From positions 39,212 to 103,211 of the forward strand of contig NW_025936293.1 of NCBI RefSeq assembly GCF_000764305.2: a stretch of DNA of 64,000 nucleotides. The letters run 5' to 3'. The stretch comes from Hyalella azteca (taxonomy: Eukaryota > Arthropoda > Malacostraca > Amphipoda > Hyalellidae). Under the pieces are notes generated by a model that did no database searches, was not told where the DNA came from, and saw only the letters and a list, made by a program, of their open reading frames with translations. A program made the translations under genes and the position numbers. The first letter of the stretch is position 1. Each line of letters opens with the position of its first letter. Shown one piece after another: positions 1 to 8,535 of this stretch.

Positions 1-68
1 ACACACAGTGTCTGGACGCTGTGTGCATCAAGCAGGAGGCTGGACTAAAAATGTTGTGCAAGAGAGAG
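1..68 (+). CDS. zinc-finger gene, partial upstream exon
   Basis: Frame 3 is open from base 3 to 68 and reads TQCLDAVCIKQE followed by AGLKMLCKRE. It ends in phase 0 at a donor, GTGAGA, at 69-74. The next good acceptor, at 597 or 603, continues in phase 0, which supports the join. The stretch VCIKQE fits the SUMO-site pattern (hydrophobic-K-x-E) common in zinc-finger regulators, but that is inference. An AG at 7-8 could also be the acceptor, so the left edge is open. Confidence 0.5.
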
Positions 69-3000
69 GTGAGAGGAAAGTAGACCTGTAATGCAGAGCT
101 TCAGAGAAGGTGGAGGAATTTCTCGGTGTAAATTAAAACCTAAGTATTGCTCAAAACGAGGTTTGTTATGACAGAAACAGGACGTGATTCATGATTCATC
201 ATGGGCGTGTAGTACCATCTGTCCCGCTTGTTTACCCTAAATTCTAGTTAAATTATCTATTCGATATCTGTAATAATCTTCTTTAGTCGAGTACAATGCT
301 TGGCCTCGGTAAAACCAGCATAATTTTCCCAGTACAAATTGCATCAGATGCAGTAAATAACCCCATGTGATCGCTGAAGTCAGACAGAAGCATTTCATGC
401 TTTTTTGATTAAAAGGTATACGTTATTATTTAACTGGATTCACGTTGTTATCGTTTTCAGTACATTCACATAACTCACGTTGTATGCAGATCAGAGGTTT
501 TGGTGTCATGACCAGCGTTTTCTCGAGCTCTGCAACTGAATGTGCGATACAATTCTATACATGGGCATCCAAAATAAGTAACATTCCTAATTTACAGTTA
601 CAGGAAACTGAGGAGACTCGTGCCTCGGATGGAGAAGAGGACTACATTCGCAGTCCTTCCGTCCCTCCTTCGCCCTCCTCTGTCTCTTCCTACAACCCAA
701 GTCTGGTGGATGTGCCGCTGTGGAATCCACCTGAAGATCATCATCTTTCTCTTGGCTTCGACCATGACAACGGAAACGAGTCATGCGATTTCGGTTCCAA
801 GGACCCGTGGACTTTTACCAATCATTATAGTAATTTTGAAAATAGATCTTGGGGTGTCGTTAATGAAGCTCAACGACACGTAACTGTTACAGATGACGTC
901 GATGTCACAACATCCAAAAACGGCCTCTCGAATTCTAGTTGTGTTGTGGCTAACGCAGTGAAAGTTTGTGACTTTGGCAGTGCGTTGCGCATGGAGGAAA
1001 GAGGTGCAAGTTCTTTTCAAGTTCTATCAGAGTCTGGAGATGCGAATTCTGTGCACATGGTGGCAGCAAGTTCCAGTTCTTTGCGCCTTAAAGAGAGCGC
1101 TGTAAGCCCTTCCTGCAACCAAACTGGCAGTGCAAGTTCTTCGCTACGACGGTCTGTGAGCTCAGGATCTGCTGAAGACTGTGAACTCGAGTCTCGCGAT
1201 GAATACTTCCATGCCAGCGACCTCAACTCGAAACTTCAGAGTAAGTGGAATTATTTTAAGCTTATAACCTATGTGTGTATCAAGTCGGGTTTCTTTGTAT
1301 TGATATTTGTAGTGCCTGCATGATTAAAGTCATACTTTTAAAAGAAGGCTGCTTTTATTTAGCTCTCGTATAATTGTGTCATTACAGTGCATGAAGAACG
1401 ACTGGAGTCAAATATGGCACACATTAAAAAATATACTTGGAAAACTACCTATGTCATTATTAAGAACTCAGAATTCACTCAACATTCCTGCTGTTCGCAA
1501 ATCCCTGCGGTCGAGTATTATCCGGCATTCTTGACTTTCTTAACTTTTGCGTCTTTAACTTTCAACTGCAATAAATAATTAAGGAAATTTATTAGTTTTC
1601 TCGTGAAATACGCTCTACATATGTGAAGATCTGCTGAATTTCATGTCATTCACTACATATGTCATTCGATGATGACTTCAGTCTCATAAATTGTCGTTAG
1701 CTCACAATACAGCAACTTTTCAATCCCTATTTGGGCGTTGGTTTCATTCATTCACAGTTGGTTTCATTTAAGTATACAGTAGTACTCGCTACTGACTCGC
1801 TACGGTACTCTCTACTGAAATACGGTAATAATTATTAAATAAGTTAGAAAAAACAATGATTGAATTTAGTTTTGTTGAATTGTTCATTTGAATTAAGGTA
1901 ATTCTTAATGAGTGCGTGTCATTTTACACATAATTCAATGCTTTCACTTAGGGAGGCTTGGCGGCTCGCAGAATAGAGACGTGAAGCCGAGGTTAACCTT
2001 GGATGTTGATGTCAAACCCCGTCTTGTTTACGTCACCCCTGACATCAAACCCCGAGCTCTGTTGTCAACTCCTGGTCCAGGCAGCACTACCAGGAACGCC
2101 TCCTGTAGCGCTGACAACTCCGAGAAGTTTCCCAATCCTAACAGCAATAATAATGCAGCTTTCAGCAAAAACAATGGAACTTGCATGAAAACTCTGGAAA
2201 TTTCTGGCACCAATGAACTAGAAGCAACAACAAGCAAAGCTTGTCAACCCTTGACTTCCGTTAACGATACCAACACAAAAGTATTAACAAACGCTCAGAC
2301 GGCGGACTATAACGCACAGACGTTGAACCTAAGCACCCAGGCGGCAGGCGTGAGCGCGCAGGCGATGGAACTGAGCGCGCAGACGGACGATGGGAACGCA
2401 CAGACGACCGCCTCTAACAACACCGCCAGTCAGGGCGAGGAGGCGTTCGTGTGCGTGTACAAGTGCGTGCACTGCGAGGAGTGCTTCGAGACACGCTCAG
2501 CCCTCATGAAGCACCTCTTCACGCACGCTGGTGAGTGCGGTCACTACGTAGTTGTTTTCTCTCGTAAATTTGGGCCAGAAATTCTTACAAAAATGAAACC
2601 GAATCCTCAATTGTATTCCCTTAATATTGTGATTTTCCTACTGATGTAGTCTCAAATTACAAGGGTTTTATATTAGAATTACTACATTAAAACGGTTAAT
2701 TTATCTGTTGACGAAGGAGAACTTTCTGTCTACTGACGGTGTATCTTTGAATTTAAATGACGATGTCTCAGCATATGAAACGTTCAGCTTTAAATGTCGC
2801 ATTAGCATCACTGGGCGTGAGCGAACCTAACCTCCCAATCTTATTATGCTGTTTGTAGCGCACTGGATCTGTCTTCTTTATAATATTTCCCATTTAAATT
2901 ACCGATACTACACCTATTATGCATAATGATGGACTAATGTGTGTAATTTCTTTTCAAGTCAATATCGCGAAAATTAACATAAAACGTCTAAAATCGAGGA

Positions 3001-6000
3001 TCGACAGTCGAGATCGCAGTTACTTACTCAACGGTCGTTTAGAGTTAGTAGGCTACTTACACGTGAAATCAACAATAGTTACCTTCTGGCCCTAATAACT
3101 TACTTTCTTATTTCATATGTTTCAGATCTATATGTTACTACCATACATATTATAACAAATTCTGTAAGTTGCTGGATGAGTATAAAATCTGAAATGCATC
3201 GAGCGACTAACCAGAGATTTCATAAGCTTGATTCGAAAGTCGAGTAGTGCGTCCTGTGAAAAGACGACGTTTGCATTGCCAGTAAATTGACGTAATTAGT
3301 TCTGTATTGTGCAGATGTGCTTGGACAATCCTTCATTACAGCACTTCTCTTTAAATTCACTTCTTGCTATTTGTTTATTGGTCTTATAATCGATATTTAA
3401 CACACTCCTACCAGTCCAATCGATCTGAAATTTTGCACACTCGCGTAAAGTCGTAGACAATGCTTGAATCAATTGATAGAATAAATAATTGTAAGAAAAA
3501 AAATTTATTTATGTATTAAACAAGGACTACTACACACAGGACATGCATAGCCTATGTCCAGCCTCTGCTAGCAGAGGCGATCGCCTACACTATGAAAATG
3601 CTGGTGTTTTAGTGGCATCAACAAATGATATGCCCATAATTGTTTCATACAATAGTATTACAATGTGTGTAGTAGTCCTTGGTCAGAACCATAGACTTTT
3701 TGCCAGTTTTGAAGTTCAAAATTTTGTACTAAGCAAAGTAGGTACCATTTTCCTGCCTTCATACACTGATAAAAAAAATATTTAAATGGAGTGNNNNNNN
3801 NNNNNNNNNNNNNNNNNNNNNNNNNNNNNNNNNNNNNNNNNNNNNNNNNNNNNNNNNNNNNNNNNNNNNNNNNNNNNNNNNNNNNNNNNNNNNNNNNNNN
3901 NNNNNNNNNNNNNNNNNNNNNNNNNNNNNNNNNNNNNNNNNNNNNNNNNNNNNNNNNNNNNNNNNNNNNNNNNNNNNNNNNNNNNNNNNNNNNNNNNNNN
4001 NNNNNNNNNNNNNNNNNNNNNNNNNNNNNNNNNNNNNNNNNNNNNNNNNNNNNNNNNNNNNNNNNNNNNNNNNNNNNNNNNNNNNNNNNNNNNNNNNNNN
4101 NNNNNNNNNNNNNNNNNNNNNNNNNNNNNNNNNNNNNNNNNNNNNNNNNNNNNNNNNNNNNNNNNNNNNNNNNNNNNNNNNNNNNNNNNNNNNNNNNNNN
4201 NNNNNNNNNNNNNNNNNNNNNNNNNNNNNNNNNNNNNNNNNNNNNNNNNNNNNNNNNNNNNNNNNNNNNNNNNNNNNNNNNNNNNNNNNNNNNNNNNNNN
4301 NNNNNNNNNNNNNNNNNNNNNNNNNNNNNNNNNNNNNNNNNNNNNNNNNNNNNNNNNNNNNNNNNNNNNNNNNNNNNNNNNNNNNNNNNNNNNNNNNNNN
4401 NNNNNNNNNNNNNNNNNNNNNNNNNNNNNNNNNNNNNNNNNNNNNNNNNNNNNNNNNNNNNNNNNNAGGGTGAAGCTTGTGCTGAGAGTTGAAACTGTGG
4501 TGAGGGTTGAAACTGTGGTGAGGGTTGAAACTGTGGTGAGGGCGAAGCTTGTGGTGAGAGTTGAAACTGTGGTGAGAGTTGAAACTGTGGTAAGAGTGAA
4601 GCTTGTGGTGAGAGTTGAAACTGTGGTGAGAGTTGAAACTGTGGAGAGAGTTGAAACTGTGCTGAGGGCGAAGCTTGTGGTGAGGGTTGAAACTGTGGTG
4701 AGGGTTGAAACTGTGGTGAGAGTTGAAACTGTGGTGAGGACGAAGCTTGTGGTGAGAGTTGAAACTGTGGTGAGAGTTGAAACTGTGGTGAGAGTTGAAA
4801 CTGTGGTGAAAGTTGAAACTGTGGAGAGAGTTGAAACTGTGCTGAGGGCGAAGCTTGTGGTGAGAGTTGAAACTGTGATGAGAGTGAAGCTTGTGGTGAG
4901 AGTTGAAACTGTGGTGAGAGTTGAAACTGTGGTGAGAGTTGAAACTGTGGTGAGAGTTGAAACTGAGGTGAGGGCGAAGCTTGTGGTGAGAGTTGAAACT
5001 GTGGTGAGGGTTGAAACTGTGGTGAGGATGAAGCTTGTGGTGAGAGTTGAAACTGTGGTGAGAGTTGAAACTGTGCTGAGGGTTGAAACTGTGGTGAGGG
5101 TGAAGCTTGTGGTGAGAGTTGNTTTCCTTCTGAATTGGATATGGTGCAGTTAATTTCGAATCAGCCCTCACAAATTAACAAATTTTTTATTGATGGTAAC
5201 ACTATTGATCAGGGGCCGTATTATCAAAACTTCGTAAGTACGCAAAATCGACTTACGAGAGGCGTAAGTACTGACTTGATGACGTAGCTCTAGAGGTGGT
5301 ATTATCAAAACATTTGCGCGGGAAGATAAGTAACGTAACTGTACGCCTGCTCGGAGTTGTCGTAAGTGGAGTTCTGCACAAGTTTAGAGTGTCTGCTGAA
5401 GCGATAGGAAACTATTGATTTACTAGCAAGGAGCAACACCTTGATTTGTGATAGAATTTTGTCATTAATCCGACAGCGCGGATTATACACGCATAGAATG
5501 ATGGCTCTACTTGTGATGGCTCCACTACTTGATCTTGCAACATTTGCACGATCAAAATATGTGATCGTGCTAAACAGTGCTATTGGAAAAAAATTCAATT
5601 CATTCTTTCAAAAAATTTTTCATTCATTTTCAAAAATTCAATTCATTCATTCCTTCTAGTCGGTACTTTATATCTTTGCCAACCATAATTTTTAGCTCCG
5701 TACACAGATTTCTTCTTCAACTCACGCTGTTAATTAAAAAGAGTTCACAACTATTTTAGAACGACTTTTTCTGGGCCAACAAGGAGCAATACCTACTCAA
5801 TACAGACAGACAGCATTCGATAGTCGATACCATCGAAGGCATCGATTCCCGCCATCGAAGTTCACAGAATGTAAACAAATCCCTAGCCTCTGATTGGTCA
5901 GTTGGCCAGATGGTTTTGATAGTACGCTTTTAGCTAAGTCTTACGTACGAATGTTTTGATAATGCCAAAATTAGGGTATACTTACGTAACACGTAACTTT

Positions 6001-7745
6001 TTTGTCGGAAGTACGAAAAGTTACGAAGTTTTGATAATACGGCCCCTGGCCTTTAGAATAGCATTGCCTGAAGCTTATGTAGTTCATGTATCCATAGATA
6101 TAATGGCTGGTAGGAACTGCGTTGTTAAACACAACATTGCTCCCAGGTCACAGCCATACCACTGTTATTGTTTGTAACTGCCATGCTAAGGCAGTATCAA
6201 AGAGAGTTTTTTCCTGACCTTTTCCCTATTGAGTCCTATAAGTAGACCAGTAAGTATCGTGGATACTAGTACGATCATGCATAAAATATTGAGGAAATCC
6301 TTAAAGTTGATCTGAGGCCATACTTTCAAAACTCGCTAAGTGAACGTAAGTACTTACGCTCTATTTTCTTGTCTATGATTGGTGGATTTTGCTCGAAAGG
6401 CCGTCAATGATTGGCTGATGAACTTACGGTCTCTTAACTTTTTTTGAAAGTACAGGCCCAGTAAATTAAATCAAGGATGATTTGGCAATTAGAAGGTATA
6501 ATGTTTGCCGTAATGCGCCTTGGTCAGGCGAGCGGCCGTTCGTGTGCAGCGTGTGCGGCAGGAGCTTCAGGGAGTCCGGCACCCTGAGACGCCACCTGCT
6601 GGCGCGCGTGTCGTGCGCTCTCAAGTCCGACGCGGCGCTGGTCAGATATAAGGCAGATCTGCCTCTGTACGATAACAAGGTGAGCTGTAGTGATAACAAG
6701 ATCAGTTGTAGTGATAAACTGCTGTGCAACCTCTGTGGCAGAGCCTTCAAGACTGTGGTGAGGGTGAAGCTTGTGGTGAGAGTTGAAACTGTGGTGAGGG
6801 TTGAAACTGTGGTGAGGGTGAAGCTTGTGCTGAGAGTTGAAACTAGTGAGGGTTGAAACTGTGGTGAGAGTGATGCTTGTGGTGAGGGGAAGGTTGATGG
6901 TTGACACGTGAGTAGTGCTGGTTATTCATCATTCAACCAATGCATTGCAACCTTTACATTAATTTACGTCAGTGGCCAAGTTTTGTTTTTTCGATTGCTC
7001 TTATTTAGTGACTGGTATTTCGATAACGTAAGAATAAGTGTTCTAAATTGAACGTTTTTTTGTTAATTCGTTTACTTCCATCGATCTTTGTGTATTTTGT
7101 AGAAAAAATATTTTCAAATTTGAAAATAATTTGCATTACAATTTCTATGTCCGCAGAGCGCTCGGAACCTGCACGTCCGTAGCCACAGCGACGGGCGTGT
7201 GGCGTGCGAACAATGTGGCAAAACCTTCGCCACACGCGGGTCCCTGCTGCGCCACAGCCGCACACATAGTGGCGAGAAGCCCTACGTGTGCCGCCACTGC
7301 CACACGGCCTTCAGGCACGCAGCCACACTGGCGCGCCACATACGCCACAAGAGTGAGTTGAATGTTTCTATTTTGTGGTTGTGTGGCGATGTTGTATATT
7401 TGATACCGCCACACTGGCGTGCCACATGCGGTGCTGTGTTTGATGTATGTTACTAACCAAGTGCTCCACTAGCCACACCTACACCGCATGTGTAAGTGCT
7501 GTGTAGTAGTTTCCACTCACCCACTTACAAATTCAAGATATTGTAGACTTTATGTTCTAGGCGAGCTTAATCAGTCTGGATTATCCGCCTAAACGCGCCA
7601 GATCGCGTGAAGTATTCAATCATTCAACAATATCGCATTGAATTAGAGTTAATACTGTAACTTGGGTGTGCACTAGGTATTTTAGCCTTCGTATTCACGA
7701 GAAGTTTTTTTTCCAGAACCTTGTTGCCTCATGACGAAGACGTGA
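1..7745 (+). CDS. C2H2 zinc-finger protein gene, 5' end outside the window (gene-level model)
   Basis: This gene model joins exons 1-68, 598-1240, 1952-2530, 6528-6757, 7157-7352 and, tentatively, 7717-7745. Each junction has a GT donor, an AG acceptor and matching phase (0, 1, 1, 0, 1). The first half of the protein is Ser/Thr/Asn-rich and acidic, with no recognised domain. The second half has five zinc-finger units. Finger 1 joins finger 2 through an HAGERPF linker built across the 2530/6528 splice. Finger 3 is built across the 6757/7157 splice and has perfect C-x2-C-x12-H-x3-H spacing. Finger 4 joins finger 5 through HSGEKPY. Such proteins usually bind DNA in the nucleus as transcription regulators, but the target and ortholog are not recognisable. 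Finger 2 and finger 5 depart from the consensus. The true start lies left of the window. Confidence 0.85.
598..1240 (+). CDS. zinc-finger gene, Ser-rich acidic exon
   Basis: The frame is open from well before the acceptor to 1323. A tandem acceptor (TTTACAG then TTACAG) allows the exon to start at 598 or 604, a difference of two codons (Leu-Gln). The donor is AGA|GTAAGT at 1241, and the exon ends in phase 1. The product begins ETEETRASDGEEDYIRSPS and continues as a low-complexity Ser/Asp/Asn-rich segment with SPSVPPSPSSVSS-like phosphosite runs and repeated SASSS/GASSF motifs. No domain is recognised. It is probably a disordered regulatory region. The upstream ATG at 445 would lie in intron sequence and is not favoured as the start. 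Confidence 0.75.
1952..2530 (+). CDS. zinc-finger gene, exon with finger 1
   Basis: The acceptor is the pyrimidine-rich CTTTCACTTAG ending at 1951. The exon starts with two bases that complete the split codon from 1240 (A|GG, Arg). It encodes a linker with DVKPRL repeats (DVKPRLTLDVDVKPRL, then DIKPRALL) and a run of five short imperfect repeats of the form NAQT/SAQA around 2290-2410. It then encodes finger 1, YKCVHCEECFETRSALMKH followed by LFTH, which is C-x2-C-x12-H-x3-H. The donor CTG|GTGAGT at 2531 leaves phase 1, and the first base of exon 6528 completes Gly of the HAGERPF linker. This join is strong evidence that the two exons belong together although 4 kb and a gap separate them. Confidence 0.85.
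2531..3790 (+). other. intron of the zinc-finger gene before the gap
   Basis: This is the first part of the 4-kb intron between exons 1952-2530 and 6528-6757. It is AT-rich and shows no convincing exon, RNA gene or repeat. An 80-codon open frame at 3543-3785 has no family resemblance and looks like chance. Confidence 0.6.
3794..4466. other. assembly gap (run of N)
   Basis: This is a run of 673 undetermined bases. It ends directly against the 18-bp tandem array at 4467, so the gap is probably unresolved array and its true length is unknown. Confidence 0.95.
4467..5121 (+). repeat. 18-bp minisatellite in the zinc-finger intron (about 36 visible units)
   Basis: The array consists of 18-bp units of two main kinds, GTGAGAGTTGAAACTGTG and GTGAGGGTGAAGCTTGTG, mixed in short patterns of one HindIII-containing unit per two to five of the other kind. 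It abuts the N gap on the left and ends with an ambiguous base at 5122. Every unit contains GTGAGA/G preceded by CTGTG or TTGTG, which resembles a 5' splice site. The period is a multiple of three, so the array is open in several frames; the large ORFs here are by-products. The same unit recurs at the donor of exon 6528-6757. Confidence 0.95.
5210..6048. mobile_element. non-autonomous DNA transposon / MITE-like element with 28-bp terminal inverted repeats
   Basis: The left end (5210-5237, beginning CAGGGGCCGTATTATC) and the right end (6021-6048) are perfect reverse complements over 28 bp. A second, nested inverted pair lies inside: TATTATCAAAACATT near 5298-5312 mirrors AATGTTTTGATAATG near 5949-5963. 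The 839-bp element has no convincing transposase; the open frames of 60-97 codons inside show no DDE motif I can recognise. I could not find a clear target-site duplication. The termini recall PIF/Harbinger or ISL2EU-type elements, but that class assignment is a guess. Confidence 0.75.
6314..6459. mobile_element. short MITE-like element with imperfect terminal inverted repeats
   Basis: The left end reads GAGGCCATACTTTCAAAA (6314-6331) and the right end, reverse-complemented, reads GGGCCTGTACTTTCAAAA (6442-6459). These ends frame about 146 bp without coding potential. The interior carries ATGATTGG-like motifs as does the larger element at 5210-6048, and both begin with GGCC followed by TATTATCAAAA or TACTTTCAAAA, so the two may be related. 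No target-site duplication was identified. Confidence 0.5.
6528..6757 (+). CDS. zinc-finger gene, exon with finger 2 and the Cys half of finger 3
   Basis: The acceptor is CTTGGTCAG ending at 6527. The exon's first two bases complete the Gly of HAGERPF. Finger 2 reads FVCSVCGRSFRESGTLRRH followed by LLARVSC, so the second His is missing at normal spacing and a Cys follows six residues later. A linker with the short repeat DNKVSCSDNKISCSDK leads to LLCNLCGRAFKTV, the Cys half of finger 3. The donor GTG|GTGAGG at 6758 ends the exon in phase 0. Using exactly this donor and the acceptor at 7156 gives 12 residues between Cys and His in finger 3. Later donors in the repeat that follows would lengthen this loop, so 6757 is the functional end. 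Confidence 0.85.
6758..6893 (+). repeat. 18-bp minisatellite starting at the exon donor site
   Basis: About seven units of the array family seen at 4467-5121 (GTGAGGGTGAAGCTTGTG and GTGAGAGTTGAAACTGTG) start precisely at the GT of the exon 6528-6757 donor. The exon's last bases, GACTGTG, already look like the end of a repeat unit. The exon frame stays open through the repeats to a stop at 6854-6856. Confidence 0.9.
7157..7352 (+). CDS. zinc-finger gene, exon with fingers 3 (His half), 4 and 5
   Basis: The acceptor is TATGTCCGCAG ending at 7156, and the exon starts in phase 0. SARNLHVRSH completes finger 3. Finger 4 is VACEQCGKTFATRGSLLRH followed by SRTH, a canonical unit. The linker SGEKPY leads to finger 5, YVCRHCHTAFRHAATLARH then IRH, in which the two His are separated by only two residues instead of three. 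The donor is AAGA|GTGAGT at 7353, which leaves phase 1. If the donor were ignored, the frame would run 34 codons into the intron to a stop at 7454-7456, which is a possible alternative end. Confidence 0.85.
7717..7745 (+). CDS. zinc-finger gene, possible terminal exon
   Basis: A strong acceptor, a run of T followed by CCAG, ends at 7716. Joined in phase 1 to exon 7157-7352, it reads K-PCCLMTKT and stops at 7743-7745. However, another frame from 7718 is open for 38 codons with an acidic composition (PHDEDVTLPRPEDEF) to a stop at 7832-7834. Using that frame would need a phase-2 upstream exon, which I did not find. The end of the protein is therefore unsettled: a missed micro-exon or an indel could explain the conflict. 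Confidence 0.35.
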
Positions 7746-7834
7746 CGCTTCCGCGACCAGAAGACGAGTTCAACACCGCAAGATCACTTCTCAAGTTGAT
7801 GGGTTGGTTTGTAATTAATTGGTTGCTTATTTAG

Positions 7835-8282
7835 TTTCTTCATCATTCCATTACTCTATATATCATCAGTATGATAGCCCCATGGCCATAGGACGGCTTA
7901 AATACTAATCAGGTCCGTCCGCATTTCAGTTCGTCATTTCTTGTCGTACTTCAAGATTGATAAAATGACAACTCAATTATTTTATTAGTTTAGTATTGTT
8001 AAATTAGTTAAAATTACAATCAGTCAATAATGTGGTCCTTAACTAATGTGTTCACTAATTTTGCATTGATTCGGTACTTTTTTACTCAAAATTATTAATT
8101 ATTTCTCAACTAGTGTTTCATAATTTATATCTTATTTCACTTGACCATTCTCCTACATATTTTTTCATATGTCTGTTAATTTTGTCTCAGCCATTCATGG
8201 TTTTAGGATCTCTGTTTTGTAGCAATGAGCTACAGCAACTCATCTCGTTATGGATTTAAACTCTCCGTCAGTTGTATTAGTC
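7835..8282 (+). other. 3' flank / possible 3' UTR of the zinc-finger gene
   Basis: This is AT-rich sequence without a convincing exon. It probably holds 3' UTR and flank. The first canonical AATAAA that I noted downstream is at 9122-9127, about 1.4 kb past the tentative stop. Confidence 0.4.
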
Positions 8283-8535
8283 GCGCGGTTTCCTGGATTT
8301 TGTCTCGTTGCTTCGTTGATTTTGTCGCGCCGTTTCTTGGATTTTTTTCGTTGCTCCTTTGATTTTGTCGCGCCGTTTCTTGAATTTTGTCTCGTTGCTT
8401 CGTTGATTTTGTCGAGCCTGAGCCGTTTCTTAGATTTCGTCTCGTTGCTTCATTGATTTTGTATCGTCGTTCTTTGATTTTTCTCTCGTTTCTTCTTTGA
8501 TTTTGTCTCGTCGTTTCGCGGATTTCCTGATTTAC
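8283..8535. repeat. degenerate 44-bp minisatellite
   Basis: About five to six imperfect copies of a 43-44 bp unit start at 8283, 8327 and 8370 and then become irregular. The recognisable cores are GCGCCGTTTCTTGGATTTTG and CGTTGCTTCGTTGATTTTGT. The overlapping open frames on both strands (8248-8544 and 8250-8877) are by-products of the repeat. Confidence 0.8.

Noticed and set aside
445..597. ATG at 445 as the start of the zinc-finger gene
   Set aside because: The segment 445-597 looks like intron ending in a polypyrimidine/AG acceptor. An upstream exon at 1-68 joins in phase.
3759..5171. Very long open frames on both strands (455 and 470 codons)
   Set aside because: They are created by undetermined bases plus an 18-bp repeat whose period is a multiple of three. 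The RVETVV and HHSFNS peptide repeats are array translations, not genes.
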